Part shown: positions 4,951 through 6,414 of the stretch, one piece after another | How positions within the stretch are numbered: position 1 is the first letter of the stretch | Layout of the letters: each line of letters begins with the position of its first letter | Source: Micromonosporaceae bacterium | GTDB taxonomy: Bacteria > Actinomycetota > Actinomycetes > Mycobacteriales > Micromonosporaceae | NCBI GenBank assembly: GCA_019690055.1 | Contig: JADGGF010000272.1 | Coordinates: 1-6,414, forward strand | Reading direction: 5' to 3' | DNA: 6,414 nucleotides | Translations under genes and position numbers: made by a program | The notes under the pieces: generated by a model | Told to the model about the DNA's origin: nothing | Database searches by the model: none | The model's input: only the letters and a program-made list of their open reading frames with translations

Positions 4951-5205
4951 GACAAGGCTCCCTTCCGTGCGTCTGCGCCGTGCCCCGGCGCCACCGTCGG
5001 TAAAGCCCCGTCCGGCGTGGGTGCCGCAGCACCATCCGTCACGGCCGTAGCGCCACTTACGTGCGCGCGTTGTGGCCCCGCCCCCCGGCTGTGGCGCCAA
5101 CCCGGCGCTGCCTCCATCGTCGTACGGATACCCGGGTCACGCCGGGGGAACCGTTCTTTCGCGTTCCGGCCCGCGCCGGGGTTCTTGACCGTCAGAATCA
5201 ACCCG
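4951..5205. other. Divergent intergenic region between hsp20 and the glycosyltransferase gene
   Basis: About 255 bp must hold the promoters of both genes. A small perfect hairpin GGTGC-CGCA-GCACC lies at 5020-5033, in what would be the hsp20 leader. TTGACC at 5185-5190 resembles a -35 box for the + strand gene, but no good -10 follows at the right spacing before the proposed ATG. No HAIR, CIRCE or DosR-type palindrome was found by eye. No coding sequence is supported here. Confidence 0.5.
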
Positions 5206-6387
5206 ATGGGCGGGGGGTTGGGCCGGGTGGTCATCGTGTCCGCAGGGGTTGGCGCGGGCCACGACGGCTACACAAGGGAGCTGGCGCGGCGCCTTCGCGG
5301 GCGCGGATACGCCGTCGACCAGTACGACTTCATGGACCTGCTGCCGGGACCGACCGGCACCAACGCGGTCCAGCTGTACAACCGGACGCTCAACCACGCC
5401 CCCTGGATCTACGCCGGCCTGTTCCACCTCGGCACCTGGTCGGTCACGGCCGCGGTGACCCGGGCGCTGCTCGCGCCGGCCCGCCACCGGCTGCGCGCCC
5501 TGCTCACCCCCGACGTGCGCGCCGTCGTCTCCACCTATTCGCTGGCCAGCCAGCTGCTCGGCCCGCTGCGCCGGTCGGGCCGGCTGCGCGTGCCGGCGAT
5601 CACGTACGTCACCGACTTCGCGGTGCACCGGCACTGGGTGGTTCCCGGGGTCGACGCCCTGCTGGCGCCCCATCCGGTCGGCGCGATGCAGGCCCGGGTG
5701 CTTGGCGCGACCGCCAACTCGGCCATCGCGGCCGGCGCCCTGGTCGCCCCGGGGTTCCATCCGCCCACACCGGCCGAGCGGGAGCAGGCTCGGCGCGCGT
5801 TCGGCCTGCCCTCGGGCCGGCTCGCCCTGGTCGCGGCCGGATCGTGGGGTGTGGGCCGGGTCGCGGCCACCGCCGCGGACGTGGCCACCTCGGGGGTGGC
5901 GACGCCGGTCGTGGTCTGCGGGCGCAACGAGCGCTTGCGGGAGCGCCTGGAGCGGGCCGGGGTGCCGGCGCTCGGCTGGGTCGACGACATGCCGCTGCTT
6001 ATGAAGGCGGTCGATGTGCTCGTGGAGAACGCGGGTGGCCTCATGGCGATGGAGGGCATGGCCACCGGGCTACCGGTGGCGACGTACCGCCCGATCCCCG
6101 GGCACGGCCACATCAGCGCGGCGACGCTGGAGCAGGCCGGGGTGAGCACGTGGATCCGCCGCCCCTCGGCGCTGCGCCCGACCCTGCTGCGGCTGCTTGA
6201 GGGTGACCTCGGCGGCGCCCAGCGGTCGGCGGCGGCCCCGATGCTGAAGGCCGACCCGGCCGATGTGGTCGCCCGCATCGCCCGGCCGATGGGCTCCGAC
6301 CGGCGGCGGGAGCGGGCGTGGCCGGTGCTCGACGCGTACCGGTCCGGCCGCGCCGTGGCGGGGGAGGGTCGCCACCCGGGGCGGTGA
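5206..6387 (+). CDS. MGDG-synthase-like (GT28-type) glycosyltransferase
   Basis: A 393-residue GT-B enzyme. The N-terminal half starts RVVIVSAGVGAGHDGYTREL (residues 7-26), the nucleotide-like first strand and Gly-rich loop of the MGDG synthase N-domain, followed by YDFMDLLPG and a Tyr/Trp-rich segment (about 40-80) as in family members that dock on membrane lipid. The C-terminal half has PVVVCGRNERL (234-244), GWVDDMPLLMKAVDVLVENAGGLMAMEGMATGLPV (257-291) and YRPIPGHGHISAATLEQAGV (294-313), the sugar-nucleotide donor site. The family transfers a sugar from UDP- or related donors to diacylglycerol or another lipid; acceptor and donor are not readable here. PIPGHG replaces the commoner PIPGQE. 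I chose the ATG at 5206 because homology begins at once after it, though its Shine-Dalgarno is poor; TTG 5185 and GTG 5227 are alternatives. It may be translationally coupled to a gene running off the right edge (GTGA at 6384-6387). Confidence 0.87.
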   Translation: MGGGLGRVVIVSAGVGAGHDGYTRELARRLRGRGYAVDQYDFMDLLPGPTGTNAVQLYNRTLNHAPWIYAGLFHLGTWSVTAAVTRALLAPARHRLRALLTPDVRAVVSTYSLASQLLGPLRRSGRLRVPAITYVTDFAVHRHWVVPGVDALLAPHPVGAMQARVLGATANSAIAAGALVAPGFHPPTPAEREQARRAFGLPSGRLALVAAGSWGVGRVAATAADVATSGVATPVVVCGRNERLRERLERAGVPALGWVDDMPLLMKAVDVLVENAGGLMAMEGMATGLPVATYRPIPGHGHISAATLEQAGVSTWIRRPSALRPTLLRLLEGDLGGAQRSAAAPMLKADPADVVARIARPMGSDRRRERAWPVLDAYRSGRAVAGEGRHPGR

Positions 6388-6414
6388 GCGCCGCCGGACG
6401 CGCGGAGTGGGGCG
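6384..6414 (+). CDS. Possible start of the next gene (truncated by window end)
   Basis: A GTG at 6384 overlaps the glycosyltransferase stop as GTGA, the same arrangement seen at 1195-1198, and opens a frame reading V/M-SAAGRAEWG to the window edge. No close ribosome binding site is evident beyond a GGGG a few bases upstream. Ten codons are too few to identify a product. Confidence 0.25.
   Translation, partial: MSAAGRAEWG

Noticed and set aside
4951..5100. N-terminal extension of Hsp20 to 5100 on the - strand
   Set aside because: The added residues are Arg/Gly-rich and not family-like; ATG 4950 has a good Shine-Dalgarno and a typical Hsp20 N-terminus.
4852..5205. Upstream extension of the glycosyltransferase to 4852
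   Set aside because: It would overlap the hsp20 coding region on the other strand, and glycosyltransferase homology begins only after 5206.
4951..5205. DosR box, HAIR or CIRCE operator upstream of hsp20
   Set aside because: No sequence resembling the 20-bp DosR palindrome (GGGACT..AGTCCC), CTTGAGT-N7-ACTCAAG or CIRCE was found by eye.

Overview
The window is GC-rich throughout (roughly 70%, with G/C-ending codons), as in a high-GC actinobacterium. The family content points the same way: an HspX/Acr-type Hsp20, an Acg-type nitroreductase-fold protein, a VKOR with a CLWC motif, an ArsB/P-protein-like permease and an MGDG-synthase-type glycosyltransferase. No genus can be assigned from sequence alone.

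Layout. (1) 1-480, + strand: C-terminal 159 residues of a membrane VKOR-family disulfide-forming enzyme whose start lies before the window. (2) 481-748: a gene-free stretch with four 27-bp tandem repeats followed by a likely -10 box, leading into (3) 749-1198, a two-CBS-domain protein that overlaps by GTGA (4) 1195-2502, a 12-TM-class SLC13/ArsB-NhaD superfamily permease. The CBS protein is plausibly the nucleotide-sensing regulatory partner of the permease. (5) 2501-2589: two hairpins between convergent genes. (6) 2586-2768, - strand: a 60-residue protein with two CxxC knuckles. (7) 2881-3300: a gene graveyard holding a frameshifted C-terminal fragment of a NarK-type nitrate/nitrite transporter (- strand) and, pointing the other way, a fragment of the DNA-binding part of a HemD-like (uroporphyrinogen-III synthase/response-regulator) protein. 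Together they look like the two ends of a former divergent nitrate-assimilation pair joined by an internal deletion. (8) 3314-3377: a long, nearly perfect inverted repeat. (9) 3389-4950, - strand: hsp20 (HspX-like), an intercistronic hairpin, a possible 16-codon leader ORF and an Acg-family gene, reminiscent of the hspX/acg neighbourhood of the mycobacterial dormancy regulon. (10) 5206-6387, + strand: a GT28/MGDG-synthase-like glycosyltransferase, perhaps translationally coupled to a gene running off the right edge.

The functional theme is redox/stress physiology (disulfide formation, CBS-gated transport, small heat-shock protein, Acg protein), with degraded nitrate genes between the blocks. 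I see no defence system, CRISPR array, integrase or transposase. The most unusual structures are non-coding or degenerate: the tandem repeat next to a promoter, the triplicated Shine-Dalgarno/ATG cassette before acg, the narK/hemD fossil, the large inverted repeat, and a sharply localised rare-codon patch in the permease gene.
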